Positions 14,301 through 23,846 are shown, numbered from the stretch's first letter. The stretch is 64,000 bases of DNA from Hoplostethus atlanticus (GCA_034670405.1 JAXDDX010000034.1:3191001-3255000); one strand, 5' to 3'. Made by a program: numbers and translations. The notes: a model not told the origin generated them from the letters alone.

Positions 14301-14595
14301 GAATAGCCTATACCTGTGTAAGAAAGACTACCGGGGTGAAATATGTCAAGCATCATTGTGATTGTGCACGTGCTAATAATTCACCGGTTAGCCTAGCAAG
14401 CATCATTTTACAGAAATTATGCTAGGAAACCCGCGTGCCCCTTGCCTAAACTCACTTTGATAGAAAAAGAACGTGCAAAGTACAGCACTCTTCTCACCCA
14501 AGTTTAGCGACCTCAGCTAAAGTGTCAGCTACCTCCGGCACGCAATTCAAATCTCTCCCGCAGGACACCTTGCTCCCTGTACTGGCGGACGCCAT
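8579..14595 (-). CDS. prmt5: prmt5, type II protein arginine methyltransferase 5 (16 coding exons, apparent 1-bp frameshift in exon 14)
   Basis: PRMT5 makes symmetric dimethylarginine on histones, Sm proteins and other targets, using SAM, in a complex with WDR77/MEP50. Exons (minus): 14595-14498, 14179-14061, 12833-12748, 12556-12422, 12207-12095, 11981-11932, 11818-11655, 11545-11384, 11265-11188, 10692-10634, 10401-10279, 9824-9649, 9436-9233, 9139-9028, 8942-8878, 8731-8579. Phases agree at all junctions except within exon 14. The product would be about 631 aa, near the human 637. Domains in order: N-terminal TIM barrel (exons 1-8); Rossmann fold with the SAM loop VLGAGRGP (exon 11); the double-E loop [15 protein letters not shown] with both catalytic glutamates (exon 12); the C-terminal beta barrel ending RSYTIGL. 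Exon 14 (112 bp) is one base longer than the phases allow: a run of four C (minus strand, 9102-9105) shifts the frame between RFP and [10 protein letters not shown] and would truncate the last ~100 residues. An assembly or sequencing error is the likeliest cause, since everything else is intact. Exon 4 ends at a GTAACG donor, acceptable but weak. Confidence 0.96.
10755..10935 (+). repeat. tRNA-derived SINE-like fragment in prmt5 intron 9
   Basis: The stretch TAGCTCAATGGATAGAGCA followed about 20 bp later by GGGGTTCACTACC resembles the A and B boxes of a tRNA promoter, as in fish tRNA-derived SINEs. No cloverleaf with a full acceptor stem is evident, so I do not call a tRNA gene. The right boundary is approximate. 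Confidence 0.5.
11299..11338. repeat. (TA)n microsatellite in prmt5 intron 8
   Basis: About 20 TA units, 46 bp downstream (minus-strand sense) of prmt5 exon 8. Confidence 0.95.
12834..14060. other. prmt5 intron 2, largest intron, no other feature seen
   Basis: AT-rich intron of about 1.2 kb between exons 2 and 3. No exon, transposon or microsatellite recognised. Confidence 0.6.
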
Positions 14596-14598
14596 GAT

Positions 14599-14664
14599 TT
14601 AGCTGAAAGAATGAATGGACTGGGGCCATCTCGTTGCTTTTGCTTTCGATGAAACTGACGCCAT
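14599..14664 (-). promoter_or_regulatory. Upstream ORF and TISU/YY1-like start element of prmt5
   Basis: On the minus strand an ATG at 14664 sits in CCAAGATGGCGTC, one base off the TISU element (SAASATGGCGGC) and containing the YY1 core AAGATGGCG. It opens 21 codons that end in TAA (14601-14599), only 3 nt before the prmt5 ATG (14595) and in the same frame. If transcription starts upstream of 14664, prmt5 would need leaky scanning or reinitiation; if it starts inside, the motif acts as a YY1 promoter site. The start site is not visible in the sequence. Confidence 0.45.
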
Positions 14665-15660
14665 CTTGGCTCTGCGAAACCGTTCGTTCTCATGGGTTGG
14701 CAAGGCGATGTAGAACCAAAATGACGTCGCAAGTAATCCAGTTACGTGTCTATTCAATTATCGCGATATTGACATCTGTAGCCGGTTTCTGCCATAGAAG
14801 AAACAACCTCTGTCCCTCTGGCTCCAAAACGACCGTTTACGGGACACATATCATAGGCATACAAAGGACATTTATTGTGTTGTTTTTACCCAGGCGGCGC
14901 GGCTTCGACTCCCGGTATGGGAACTACCCTTTTACCCTGAACAGCGGTAATTTATCACTTTTCATCATTTTTTGGATTTTGCGACCATTGTCATTCCTGT
15001 CATGGCGACCTTACACATCTTCTGATCTAGTAAAGACACACCCCTGCTGAGTAGCTGTAGTCTGAAGCAATCAATTGGTAAACTGAGGAAAGCTGGAAAA
15101 GAACAAGCTTGACTACACCAGTGTCAAAAAGAATAGAATAGAAAATAACTGGAAAGGTTGGGTGTCTTTAACTTTATTCCAGGTGTGTGTGTGTGTGTGT
15201 GTGTTGGATGTGGATGCATGTTTGATATGGAAGCGTTTAATTAACTTAATCCAAAGGTTAGTGCAGATTGGAAAATGAAAATGAAAGGAAGATGAAAATA
15301 AAATGTCAAATGTTAATTCAAATGTGAAAAGTGAGAAGCAATGCCCCCTTTTGCATAACATTTCCATGGTCTACCAACCTGTCAGTCATTCTCTGAATGA
15401 ATATTGACTCATTGACTCAAATGATGCATGCAAAAGTGGAAAATTAAAATGCTATTGGATTGCATCTTCATGTTCCACTTTACATTTGGATTAAGTTAAC
15501 TATAGGCTTCCATAGTTTGATGGCGAGAGAGTCTGTCTCCATATCTGTGCTGTTGGATGTTGGAAAGAAACATTCCACTTCTACTAACTACATCTGAATA
15601 AAAGCTAAAATAAAAGTGAATATATACTACTGCTAAAACACAAAACTGACAACAGTGAAT
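14665..15660. other. Intergenic region 5' of prmt5
   Basis: Probable prmt5 promoter side at the left, with a CRE-like TGACGTCG near 14724. A short (GT)n lies at about 15184-15204. No coding exon recognised; no canonical TATA box near the prmt5 start. Confidence 0.4.
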
Positions 15661-15664
15661 TTGT

Positions 15665-15952
15665 TTTTTGAGCGACTGGGTTTATTTAGTGAAAGACAGA
15701 GAAAGACCCTGGACAGGTCGCCAATCCGTCACAAGGCCAACACAGATTGACTGTCAATCACTTTCAGGGCAATTTAGAGTGTCCAATCCACCTGACCTGC
15801 ATGTCTTTGGACTGTGGGAGGAAACCGGAGGACCCGGAGGAAACCCACGCCAACACGGGGAGAACATGCAGACTCCACACAGAGAGGACCCGTGTCCTGC
15901 TTGCTGTGAGGCCACAGTGCTAACCACTGGGCCACCGTGTCGCCCACAGGGA
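15665..15952 (-). repeat. Widely dispersed teleost interspersed repeat (SINE-like)
   Basis: Read on the minus strand this has the familiar fish repeat phrases GTGGTTAGCACTGTGGCCTC, GCATGTTCTCCCCGTGTT, TTTCCTCCCACAGTCCAAAG and ATTGGCGACCTGTCCAGGGT, in the usual order. I recognise it as a common dispersed repeat, but cannot assign a Repbase name. It abuts the long inverted repeat at 15955. Confidence 0.8.
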
Positions 15953-15954
15953 GA

Positions 15955-16340
15955 CCTATGAAGGTTTCTGCTAGCCAAACACCTGAGAACTTGATGATGG
16001 CTTTTACACTCGGAAAATATTCACCCACCCGTTAATCTGAAGTCAGAGAAGCAGCTGCACACTTGAAATATATTTGCTCAGATTTAATCACTTGGGCATC
16101 AAATTCTCTGCAACAATTTTACGTGCAGATTGAACATTTGTGATGCCCAAGACGCCATCTGAGAAGTTGCAGTGGCAGATTCAATTTGTTCTGCCAAGTG
16201 CAAGTTTCAAGTGCAGCTGCTACCACATTCATTCTGATGTTCACTTTTACATCTGTAAATGATTTCTGTCTTCAATCACGGGTGGGTGAATATTTTCTGA
16301 GAGTCGTTCTCAGGTGTTTGGCGAGAAAACCTCCATAGGG
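15955..16340. repeat. Long imperfect inverted repeat (palindrome, ~385 bp)
   Basis: The left half, read from the left end, matches the reverse complement of the right half. Shared phrases are CCAAACACCTGAGAAC, GAAAATATTCACCCACCCGT, AGCAGCTGCAC(AC)TTGAAA and CTTGGGCATCA, reaching to a short centre near 16110-16130. The left arm carries an extra ~18 bp (TTGATGATGGCTTTTACA). The outer arm sequence recurs a third time in direct orientation at about 17020-17080. Confidence 0.85.
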
Positions 16341-16497
16341 AACTCCACATCTTGGGCTTTGGTCGTACAGCAGCAGAATGTCCTCATCCACCTTCTTCTG
16401 CTTCAGAGATTCCTACCTCTGTGGTGTCCAGTGATGGAGTCCCCTCAGTTATCACAGCCAGGTGTTTTTATCCAGGAGTCCAGAACAGCCTGGGGAT

Positions 16498-16550
<53 letters not shown>

Positions 16551-17015
16551 ATTTTAAGTTCAAGTTTCTAAGAGCAGTATTTGTATCTCCATTGTTTTTG
16601 ATGTCATTTGGCAGAGACCAATATGTGCTCAAAGTGAACAAGTCTGTCCTGATATTGGTGATCAAAAACTGCACTTCTAGCGTACTAATGCCTTTTGTCA
16701 TCAAATCTTGCAAATTTCACATATGGATGCACAAGGTCCCTGATCTGCTCACATTATGGCCTAACTGGATCATTTTCCTCCTCTTCCACCCTCATCTGAG
16801 GGGGGAGTGGAGCTCCAGAGGAAATAATCTTACCTAATTTGGGGGCAGTTCCTGTCCTGTTCAGGTTCCCCATCACTCAGATTGGGGGCCATGTCTGAGT
16901 TAGGGTGAACCAAGATGGCACCTGGCTGTGCTTCAGTGGAAGTTCCCCTAGCGCTGGTGAATGAGGACACATGCAGTTAACATATACTGCTACGTCAAAC
17001 TTGTTATAGGTGAGT
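16284..17015 (-). pseudogene. Decayed tandem copy of the 3' end of the HIPK-like gene
   Basis: Direct, degenerate duplicate of 17020-17570. Shared blocks in order are GTGAATATTTTCTGAG with TTCTCAGGTGTTT (16288 and 17029), the cysteine-rich exon end with CAGCAGCA (16368 and 17120), CCAGAACAGCCTGGGG (16480 and 17440), and GGAA(G/A)TTCCCCTAGCGCTG(G/C)TGAATGAGGACACATGC (16935 and 17500). The reading frame is broken, an intron-plus-exon part is lost, and a CA microsatellite with about 300 bp of unrelated DNA separates the last two blocks. It is a relic, probably of a former tandem kinase copy. Confidence 0.75.
16500..16549. repeat. (CA)n microsatellite
   Basis: About 25 CA units inside the decayed duplicate. 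Confidence 0.97.
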
Positions 17016-17093
17016 GAATGAATAGGTGAATATTTTCTGAGCGTAGTTCTCAGGTGTTTTGCTAGAAAAAAACCTACATAGAGACCACTGGTC

Positions 17094-17500
17094 TCACTCC
17101 CCAGGTGAGGCCGTGGCCGCACCGCAGCAGCAAAATGCCTTCCTCAACCAGGAGAAGAAGCGTCTGACTCCCTTCTTCTTCTTCTTCTTCTTCTTCGGCT
17201 TGCTGACCTCTAAAAACCGAAAGAGGACAGTCAATGCCTCAAGTGACCTTGATGGAATCAACTACAGTGTGGAAGGACTTGACAATTCAGACACAAGTGG
17301 AGGTGAACGTCTTACCAGATGTGGTGTGAGCAGCGTTTGTGTCAACCAGGTTGGTGTTATCCATGACAACCTGGTTCACAGCAATGGAGTCTCCTCAGGT
17401 GTCACAGCCGGCTGTGCCAGTTCATAAATGGACTGGGAGCTGGGCTCCAGAACAGCCTGGGGGCTAGACACTGGGGGCATTGGCTGAACCAAGATGACAC
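17094..17500 (-). CDS. Possible C-terminal tail exons of the HIPK-like kinase
   Basis: Two exon-like blocks downstream of the kinase domain. The last, 17209-17094, has a good acceptor (TTTTTAG) and encodes a lysine run, then GVRRFFSWLRKAFCCCG and a stop. Basic, Trp- and Cys-rich ends like this suggest membrane attachment. It joins in phase to a block ending at donor 17316-17315 that reads VVMDNTNLVDTNAAHTTS. Farther upstream (acceptor about 17501, exon from 17500) a different frame reads VQPMPPVSSPQAVLEPSS and then stops. The two frames do not join without a 2-nt change, and neither joins in phase to the kinase exon ending at 17784. The tail is either spliced in a way I cannot resolve or no longer functional. 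Confidence 0.35.
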
Positions 17501-17779
17501 CTGGAGTGGAAATTCCCCTAGCGCTGCTGAATGAGGACACATGCACATACTGCTAGCTCAAATTTGTTGAACGGGTACATTCAGGTACCTTCCAAAAGGA
17601 CAAACTCACAGTTATGCTCATAGCCAGGAAGCAAGACTTCCCACTGGACAAGCATGCCAATCAATCAATCAGTTGATCAATTGATGAATCATTCACCTAC
17701 AGCGCCTACCCTTGTCTGATAACCAATGTGCAAAGCAGCAATATAAGGACTCACGCCACACATCCAAACACACACACAC

Positions 17780-19739
17780 TTACTGAGAGCTGTGGTGGGA
17801 GCTGCTGGCGAGGTCGCTCAGTGCCATGAATGGATGTGCGAGGACTTCACTTGGTGTGATCCTCTCGCTGGCATCCATCTGGAGCATTCGTTTCAGGAGG
17901 TCAACAAACTGCCTCCTATCAGCGACCTCAGCCCTGTCCTCTTCCTTCAGGTTGAACTAAATTACCAAATGATGAGAAAAGTCCAACAGGAAATCAGTGG
18001 AATCATCTTCCTGACTCACAAAAAGGTTGATGGAAGTCATGAATTCAACCAATTCCATGTCTTCAGTAGCTACCACCTACTGGACTACCTACCTCTGTCA
18101 AGTCATCCAGAGATCTGAATGTGTACTGCCTGTTTTCTGTGCAGAAGTGGCATGTTGTACATTCATACTCGTCTGGTGTCTAAAAGAAGGTAACGTGTAC
18201 TTGAAACATCTTATCACTTTAGATGAATCACTGATTCACTGATACTGACAATAAATATCCTCAAATAGAGAAGAAAATGTTCAAGAGAAAATTATATTTG
18301 GTCAATAAAGCGGTGTTGTGTTACCATGAGCCTCCAGCCTCCAGCCCTCATGAAGATGAATAACTCCTTTGATTTAAGCCCAGCATTCAGGAGGTGGTCC
18401 GCTGGCTGACCCAGGAGGTCGATGATGAATCGCATCTGGAGGCAAAACACATGATCACATCAGTCTAGACTATCAGGACTCCATATGGTTTTAGCACTTG
18501 TCTGCTGTGATCATCATCTGCTGGTCTACTGCTATAACTAGTTATGGGTTAGTGTAGAAAGGGAGCAGAGTCCAGCTATAGTAACGTACTGACCACGTCA
18601 TATTCATTCGTCCCAGGAAAGAGGCTTATACAGGTGAACAAATACGACATCACGCAGCCCAGTGACCACATGTCCACGGCCTCAGAAAACAGGAGCCCCA
18701 AAAGGATTTCTGGAGACCTGAGTGTGGAAGAACAGCAGCACACCAAATCAGAAACATTGTCGTGCTTTGAGGAATAATAATACAACATGGGGAAACATGG
18801 TAGAAATGAAAAAAGGAGGCATCAGTAGGAGAATGTCACAACAGCTGAGACTTATGTAGCCCTGAGTTCAGCATTTGTCCTCACAGGTATGGACAGGAAA
18901 CACACACCCTGCTATGTATTTACAGTAGAAGTGATAAACTGCAAACCCTCTCCAGTAGATCTCACCTGTAGGCAAGGGGCTGAAGTATAGAGCCTTGCTC
19001 AGCTTCAGTCCTCAGAAGGGCCGCACCAAAGTCTATCAGTTTTACCCTCAAGGGCTCTCTCAGACGATCCACCAGCATGATGTTGTCCAACTTCACATCT
19101 GCGTGGATCACTCCGATGCTCTTCAGGGCCTTGAATGCTGTGGCCATCTGCAGGGACAAAGTCGGTCATAGAATATAGAGCATGAACTACAGTGGAACAT
19201 TCTGAAGCTTTGAATTTACTTCCTGTCTGATGGCGTCTGTACCTGTTGGATGATGGACCTTATGATGTTTAGTGGCAGAGGGTTGAACTTCCTCTGCTTC
19301 ATGTACTCGAATAAGGAGATGTCCAACATCTCAAACACCAGACAGGTTAGACCGTTCATCTTGACGTTCTGATAGAACTTCACGATGTTGGTCTCATCCG
19401 CATCCAGACATCTGAGATGCTTCAACATGGACAACTAGGGATACATGACAAGTTTGACATGGTGATGTTATCAACAGGTAGTTTACGTGATACACAGACT
19501 AAATCTGACCAACAGAGCAGATGTAACACAATCTTTTGCATGACAGTAAAGTCACCCACCTCCTTTTTGGCCTGATGGTTAAATTCACTACCGTTTGGTG
19601 TCTTTATGGCCAGAATCTCCCCGGTGTCCAGTTTCTCACATTGGGCTACATTACCAAAGACCCCCTCTCCAAGGAATTCCAGTATCTTAAAGTTACTGGA
19701 GTTCCTGGGTGGACAGAGCCAGGAGAGACAGCTTGCCAT
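17780..19739 (-). CDS. HIPK-like (homeodomain-interacting protein kinase family) Ser/Thr kinase
   Basis: Seven coding exons, all in phase: 19739-19560, 19434-19243, 19147-18966, 18717-18594, 18435-18325, 18179-18093, 17956-17780. If translation stops at TAA 17782-17780 the protein is 350 aa and almost only kinase domain. Visible motifs: glycine loop LGEGVFGNVAQ, VAIK-type lysine in ILAIKTPNG, HADVKLDNIML catalytic loop (catalytic Asp kept), LIDFGAA, YRSPEILLG, DMWSLGCV, and the HIPK-type C-lobe DRRQFVDLLKRML followed by RITPSEVLAHPF. This order and wording match HIPK rather than DYRK kinases; the long HIPK C-terminus (homeodomain-interacting, PEST) is absent. Such short HIPK-like genes are expanded in fish, from general knowledge. 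A non-coding 5' exon probably ends at donor 20277/20276, and the coding exon begins at acceptor 19758 (TTTCAG). The final stop overlaps a good donor (CA|GTAAGT), so a spliced tail is possible. Confidence 0.85.
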
Positions 19740-20277
19740 GTTTGCTATGGAGGAAAACTGAAAGGAAAATGGAGACATGGAGAGAATAGAGAGAAAATAG
19801 TTACTTCAATCCCTTTAAATATCCAAATAACAGTTAACCTCTCAATGTTAACTTGTCATTCAACATTGAGCGTATTCCTATCTGGTGTCAATGTTTAACA
19901 TCAAGTTGGTAAATGTATTCTGCACTTTTACTGCTACACATATTAACTTAGATACTTTCCCAATATTTACTTTCTTTCCCAGTAGAAATGGCTGAAACAC
20001 TGGAGACAATGTAACACTCTACATGAAGGTCATGTTAGTGTGAACACAGTACATTACAGAAGGCGGCTACTTTTAATTGAGTCAAATAATTTTTCTGACC
20101 TTTCCTCAAGTCGGTGTTTGAAGAGAGAATATACTTGTCTAGAAACCTGCTCAAGTCAAATCAAAGTGGTACCTGACTAAACAAATCTTTCACTCCTCTT
20201 TCCACCTCTGGTTGGAAGTTCCAGCATCACTGGACCTCAAACACTTAAACATTAAAGAGGAAAACCACTGACTTACC

Positions 20278-20990
20278 TAAATCACGTCGTTCTTCGTCCA
20301 GTCGCAGTAGTGCAATGACCAAAATCCACATCTAGCACGCATTATGATGCTCAACACGAGTTCCAGAACCTTATGATGTCATAATCCACCAAGCACTGTT
20401 GTTTTGATTTGACAATCCAACAAGACAGCATCCTCACACCAAGATCACATTAAGTCCCATTCTATGTACTATCTGATAAATTAAGAAAAATAACATTTCA
20501 CTTTAATAGAATTGAGGAAAAAATGCACAAAGTGGGTGGGGTGTGGTGGTGGGTGACTTTCTATTGCCACTATACCAAATGGATGGGATGATAGATGTGC
20601 TGCAAAACATCATTAATGATGAGTGTTCAAAATAGTGAATAATATCCATAAAGAGATTTTCATACAACTAATAGAGTAATTACAATTATTTCAATGAAAA
20701 AATCCAATACCATGTTAGTGACTCCTCCTGTGTAAGTGAGTGCATGGATGAGTATGTGGTCTTCAGTCATGTTGGGCCTGGTTTCTATGTTGGAAACCTC
20801 AAATCCATTTTGATCAATGGTGGGGACAATGACTGATCCAACCAATCTGTGGAGTTGACATGTCAAACACACTTTAGATGTCTCAGTTAGTGAGGACAAG
20901 GCCACCGTCTTCTAAACCCAACCTTCTGCTGGGTCCCCACATGACAAGCATGTTTTAACCCATCATGTGATGAGATCTGAAATAAGGAAC
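20278..20990. other. Upstream of the HIPK-like gene; unidentified open frame only
   Basis: Probable 5' UTR exon and promoter of the HIPK-like gene near 20278-20450. On the minus strand 20905-20660 is open for 81 codons and includes a neat stretch (TEDHILIHALTYTGG), but I recognise no family, and no exon partner is visible. Confidence 0.3.
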
Positions 20991-20992
20991 TA

Positions 20993-21157
20993 ATATGTCT
21001 ATGGTTTGATGTCAATAATAATGTTCACAATGTGTTGTCAATAATGTCTATGGTTTGATGTCAATAATATTGTTCATAATGTCTCTGGTTTGATGTCAAT
21101 AATAATGTTCATAATGTGTTGTCAATAATGTCTATGGTTTGATGTCAATAATAATGT
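20993..21157. repeat. Minisatellite-like tandem repeat
   Basis: Three to four imperfect units built on GTCTATGGTTTGATGTCAAT followed by AATAATGTTCATAATGTGTT, with single-base and internal-length differences. Confidence 0.85.
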
Positions 21158-21613
21158 GTAGTGGAGGTGTAGGACAGTGTAGGGCCTCTTCCTATTCTGG
21201 TCCAGTGCATCCTCTCTCTGTCTCTCTGGTTTCATTGGTGAGGAGGAGGCTCTCTGTCCTGCACATCACTGACTCTTCAACTTTTTCTCTCTTCAGTTAG
21301 ATTCTGTAATATCAGTAACCCATGTCTGTAGTTGTCACCCTGTAAATTTAAAGAGGATGGCAGAAGATAAAAAGCAACAGGAAGAAAGAAATAGCAAAAG
21401 GTGCAATAAGCGATTTTTCTTGCCACTAGAGGGGGCTACTGAGTCAAAACAAAGTTGAGGCTTTGAACACCCCACCTCCATCTCCCCTTACCCACGCCTA
21501 GTAGGTGCCAGGACATATCTGTTCAACCTGCACAGGGACCAAAAACCTCTATCACTATTAGGAGGGGACCAAAACCTCAGGACATTTTTTCTTTTACAAT
21601 TTAATACCTTTTA

Positions 21614-21618
<5 letters not shown>

Positions 21619-21684
<66 letters not shown>
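21619..21684. repeat. (CT)n microsatellite
   Basis: About 33 CT units. Confidence 0.97.
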
Positions 21685-21687
<3 letters not shown>

Positions 21688-21878
21688 AATTCAAAGGGGC
21701 TTTATTGGCATGGGAAACATACATTTACATTACCAAAGTAAGTGTGAAATAAAAACCAAAAGATGTACGTACAATTAAAGATATAATAGAATAAAGAAAT
21801 GTGTAAACAGAGCTGTGTAACATTGCAACATTGCAATCAAATATATAAATGAGAGTAGGTAAAATGTACTTAGAAATC

Positions 21879-21902
21879 TCTCTCTCTCTCTCTCTCTCTC
21901 TC
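21879..21902. repeat. (CT)n microsatellite, short
   Basis: About 12 CT units. Confidence 0.9.
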
Positions 21903-22563
21903 CTATGTATGTTTTGCTCTATGCATTGGTGGCATATGGTTTCTGCTACAAAACAGACATGGGAACAGTTGGTTTGAGTCAATGGAACACACTGTTCCAG
22001 CATGTTTTCATGTCAAGCCGCCAGAGAGATACACAATAGACCACAGACCCTACTTGATAAGGTTTTGTCTGAGGAACATTTTAGAATATTTTTTTGTCAG
22101 ATTATGTGATTCAGAAGACTCACTATACTGTACTAGGCGGGGAGGCGGGGAGGTAACCGTATTCCTTATTTTGGTGGGGGACGCTCCTAGAACCTACTCA
22201 CAGACCCCAAGGGCCCCCCAGACCTTACTTTGAGAACCAGTGATATTGGACACTACAATAGGCCTAGTCTGGTAGGATACAGTTATTAAAAAGAAATAAT
22301 TATATTGACTGAAAGAAGGCCTGAAAATATGTCATCAAGAATCTAATGAAGTTTATGGGTCGCAGACTTTTTTTACTGTAAAAATGATATGTTTGTGAAA
22401 TTGCATGTTACTTAGAGTTACCAAGCTGACTCAGCCGAACTCTTAAGGTTTGTAGAGAGTGGCTTCTCTGGATATCACTTTCACAGCAGGTATTATCAGA
22501 TTTCGCTTATGTTTCGGTGAGTGGACGTGTGTCGGCATGCTACAAGCAAGCTGTGATTAGGAC

Positions 22564-22571
22564 TATAAAAG
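22564..22571 (+). promoter_or_regulatory. TATA box of psmb11
   Basis: TATAAAAG, 211 bp upstream of the psmb11 start codon, predicting a transcription start near 22594-22600. A TATA box fits the tightly tissue-restricted expression known for beta5t, unlike the TATA-less psmb5. Confidence 0.6.
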
Positions 22572-22601
22572 GGACTCAGTTTAGGATTTCCAGAGCACAC
22601 G

Positions 22602-22613
22602 ATGCCAATGTAA
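22602..22613 (+). promoter_or_regulatory. Minimal upstream ORFs in the psmb11 5' UTR
   Basis: ATG CCA ATG TAA: a two-codon ORF that contains a start-stop element (ATGTAA, 22608-22613). It lies a few bases after the start site predicted from the TATA box. A second tiny ORF (ATG GAT TTC TGA) lies at 22684-22695. Both could damp translation if the start-site prediction holds. Confidence 0.4.
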
Positions 22614-22781
22614 GGTTCCACCTACACCTACCTTTAACGAGACAGCAATTCCCAAACGGAACATTTCAATATTTGTGAGGCTTATGGATTTCTGATTTTC
22701 CTGAGGATATATTCTGTTTTATTCTATATTCTTCTTGGACAGTGCTTTTTACCTGTCAGTATCTACTTCACTCACACCACT

Positions 22782-23846
22782 ATGGCTTTACAAGACATTT
22801 GTAGCTTCAAGGACAACCCTGTGCATGACAAGTGGCTAACTCCTGCTTCACTTTTGCAAGATGCAACCTCCGCTCTCGACGTTGGATGGAGGAAGTTGAA
22901 CTCAGAGAGAAACGGTGGGATCCCACTGCGCTTTTTCATTCCAACTTTGCCAAACTCTGCCCATTTCCACAACAGACTCTCAACTCTTTTCTCTCCGTCC
23001 AGCCGTTCAGTGGCGGTCCGCAGGCCCTTCCCTCTGTCTCATGGCACCACCACCCTGGGTTTCATCTTCCAAGGTGGGGTCATTGCAGCTGCAGACACAC
23101 GTGCCAGTGCAGGGGGGCTTGTTGCCTGTCCCTCTGTCAATAAGATCACTCCCATCCACTCCCATTTAGTGGTCACGTCCTCTGGCAGTGGTGCAGACTG
23201 CGTGCTGTGGGAGCGAATTTTGACAAGAGAGATCCGACTCTACCAATTACGCCACAGGCGCTGCCTGTCCATAAGTGGCACAGCCAAGCTCCTCTCGTTC
23301 ATGCTGCACCCCTTTAAAGGGACTGATGTGTGTGTGGCCCTCACACTCTGTGGCTGGGATAAGGAAGCGGGGCAGAATGTGGATTGGGCGATGGGGTCAG
23401 CAGATTCAACTACAGCATCCTTGAATCCAGGAACGTCATTTATGAACGAAGGTAGCTCCTCGGCTGCTGCCGCTACCCAAGATGTCACTGTGACGAGCCA
23501 TTCCACATCCCCTAACAGTGGTCCAAAGCTGATCTACGTGTGCAGCGATGGCACTCGGTTGCAGGGAGACGTCTTCTCCGTGGGCTCAGGCTCTCCGTAC
23601 GCTTATGGAGTCCTGGATGGAGGGCTGAGGTGGAGCCTAAGTAAAGAAGAGGCTGTCTCCCTGGCCAGAGAAGCTGTGTTCAGAGCCACTCACAGGGACG
23701 CGTACTCAGGAAACAACGTGGACCTCTTCCACATTACAGCCCAGGGATGGAGGCGCAGAGAAAGGGAAAACCTGAAAGAGGAATATTATAGAGAGCTGGA
23801 GAGGAAAGTGAAGATAGCGGAGGAGAGAAAAAGAGTGACACTTTAA
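22782..23846 (+). CDS. psmb11: psmb11, thymoproteasome catalytic subunit beta5t (intronless)
   Basis: Beta5t replaces beta5/beta5i in the 20S proteasome of cortical thymic epithelial cells and shapes positive selection of CD8 T cells (established for mammals). It is a single 354-codon exon, as in mammals; the start MALQD matches mammalian PSMB11. The propeptide is 88 residues, and maturation at G88/T89 exposes Thr1 (HG|TTTLGF). Catalytic Asp17 (AADTR), Lys33 and the RDAYSG segment are present. Mature residue 45, Met in beta5 and part of the S1 pocket, is Ser here, in line with the more hydrophilic S1 pocket of beta5t. The core C-terminal phrases [19 protein letters not shown] and [10 protein letters not shown] match PSMB11. 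Unusual: about 52 extra Ser/Thr/Ala-rich residues (195-246) follow CGWDK. The C-terminus is a charged helix-like tail. Next to psmb5, same strand, 525 bp away. Teleost paralogue a or b not decided. Confidence 0.95.
   Translation: MALQDICSFKDNPVHDKWLTPASLLQDATSALDVGWRKLNSERNGGIPLRFFIPTLPNSAHFHNRLSTLFSPSSRSVAVRRPFPLSHGTTTLGFIFQGGVIAAADTRASAGGLVACPSVNKITPIHSHLVVTSSGSGADCVLWERILTREIRLYQLRHRRCLSISGTAKLLSFMLHPFKGTDVCVALTLCGWDKEAGQNVDWAMGSADSTTASLNPGTSFMNEGSSSAAAATQDVTVTSHSTSPNSGPKLIYVCSDGTRLQGDVFSVGSGSPYAYGVLDGGLRWSLSKEEAVSLAREAVFRATHRDAYSGNNVDLFHITAQGWRRRERENLKEEYYRELERKVKIAEERKRVTL

Noticed and set aside
14880..14935. Possible tRNA gene (GGCTTCGACTCCCGGTATGGG resembles a T arm)
   Set aside because: No matching D arm, anticodon arm or acceptor stem upstream at the right distance.
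16352..16837. 161-codon plus-strand open frame
   Set aside because: It runs through a CA repeat and the antisense of the decayed kinase exons; no family resemblance.
17059..17427. 122-codon plus-strand open frame with a Phe run
   Set aside because: Antisense of the Lys-rich tail exon of the HIPK-like gene (GAA/TTC repeat).
20660..20905. 81-codon minus-strand open frame upstream of the HIPK-like gene
   Set aside because: No recognised domain, no partner exon; kept only as a note in the regional entry.
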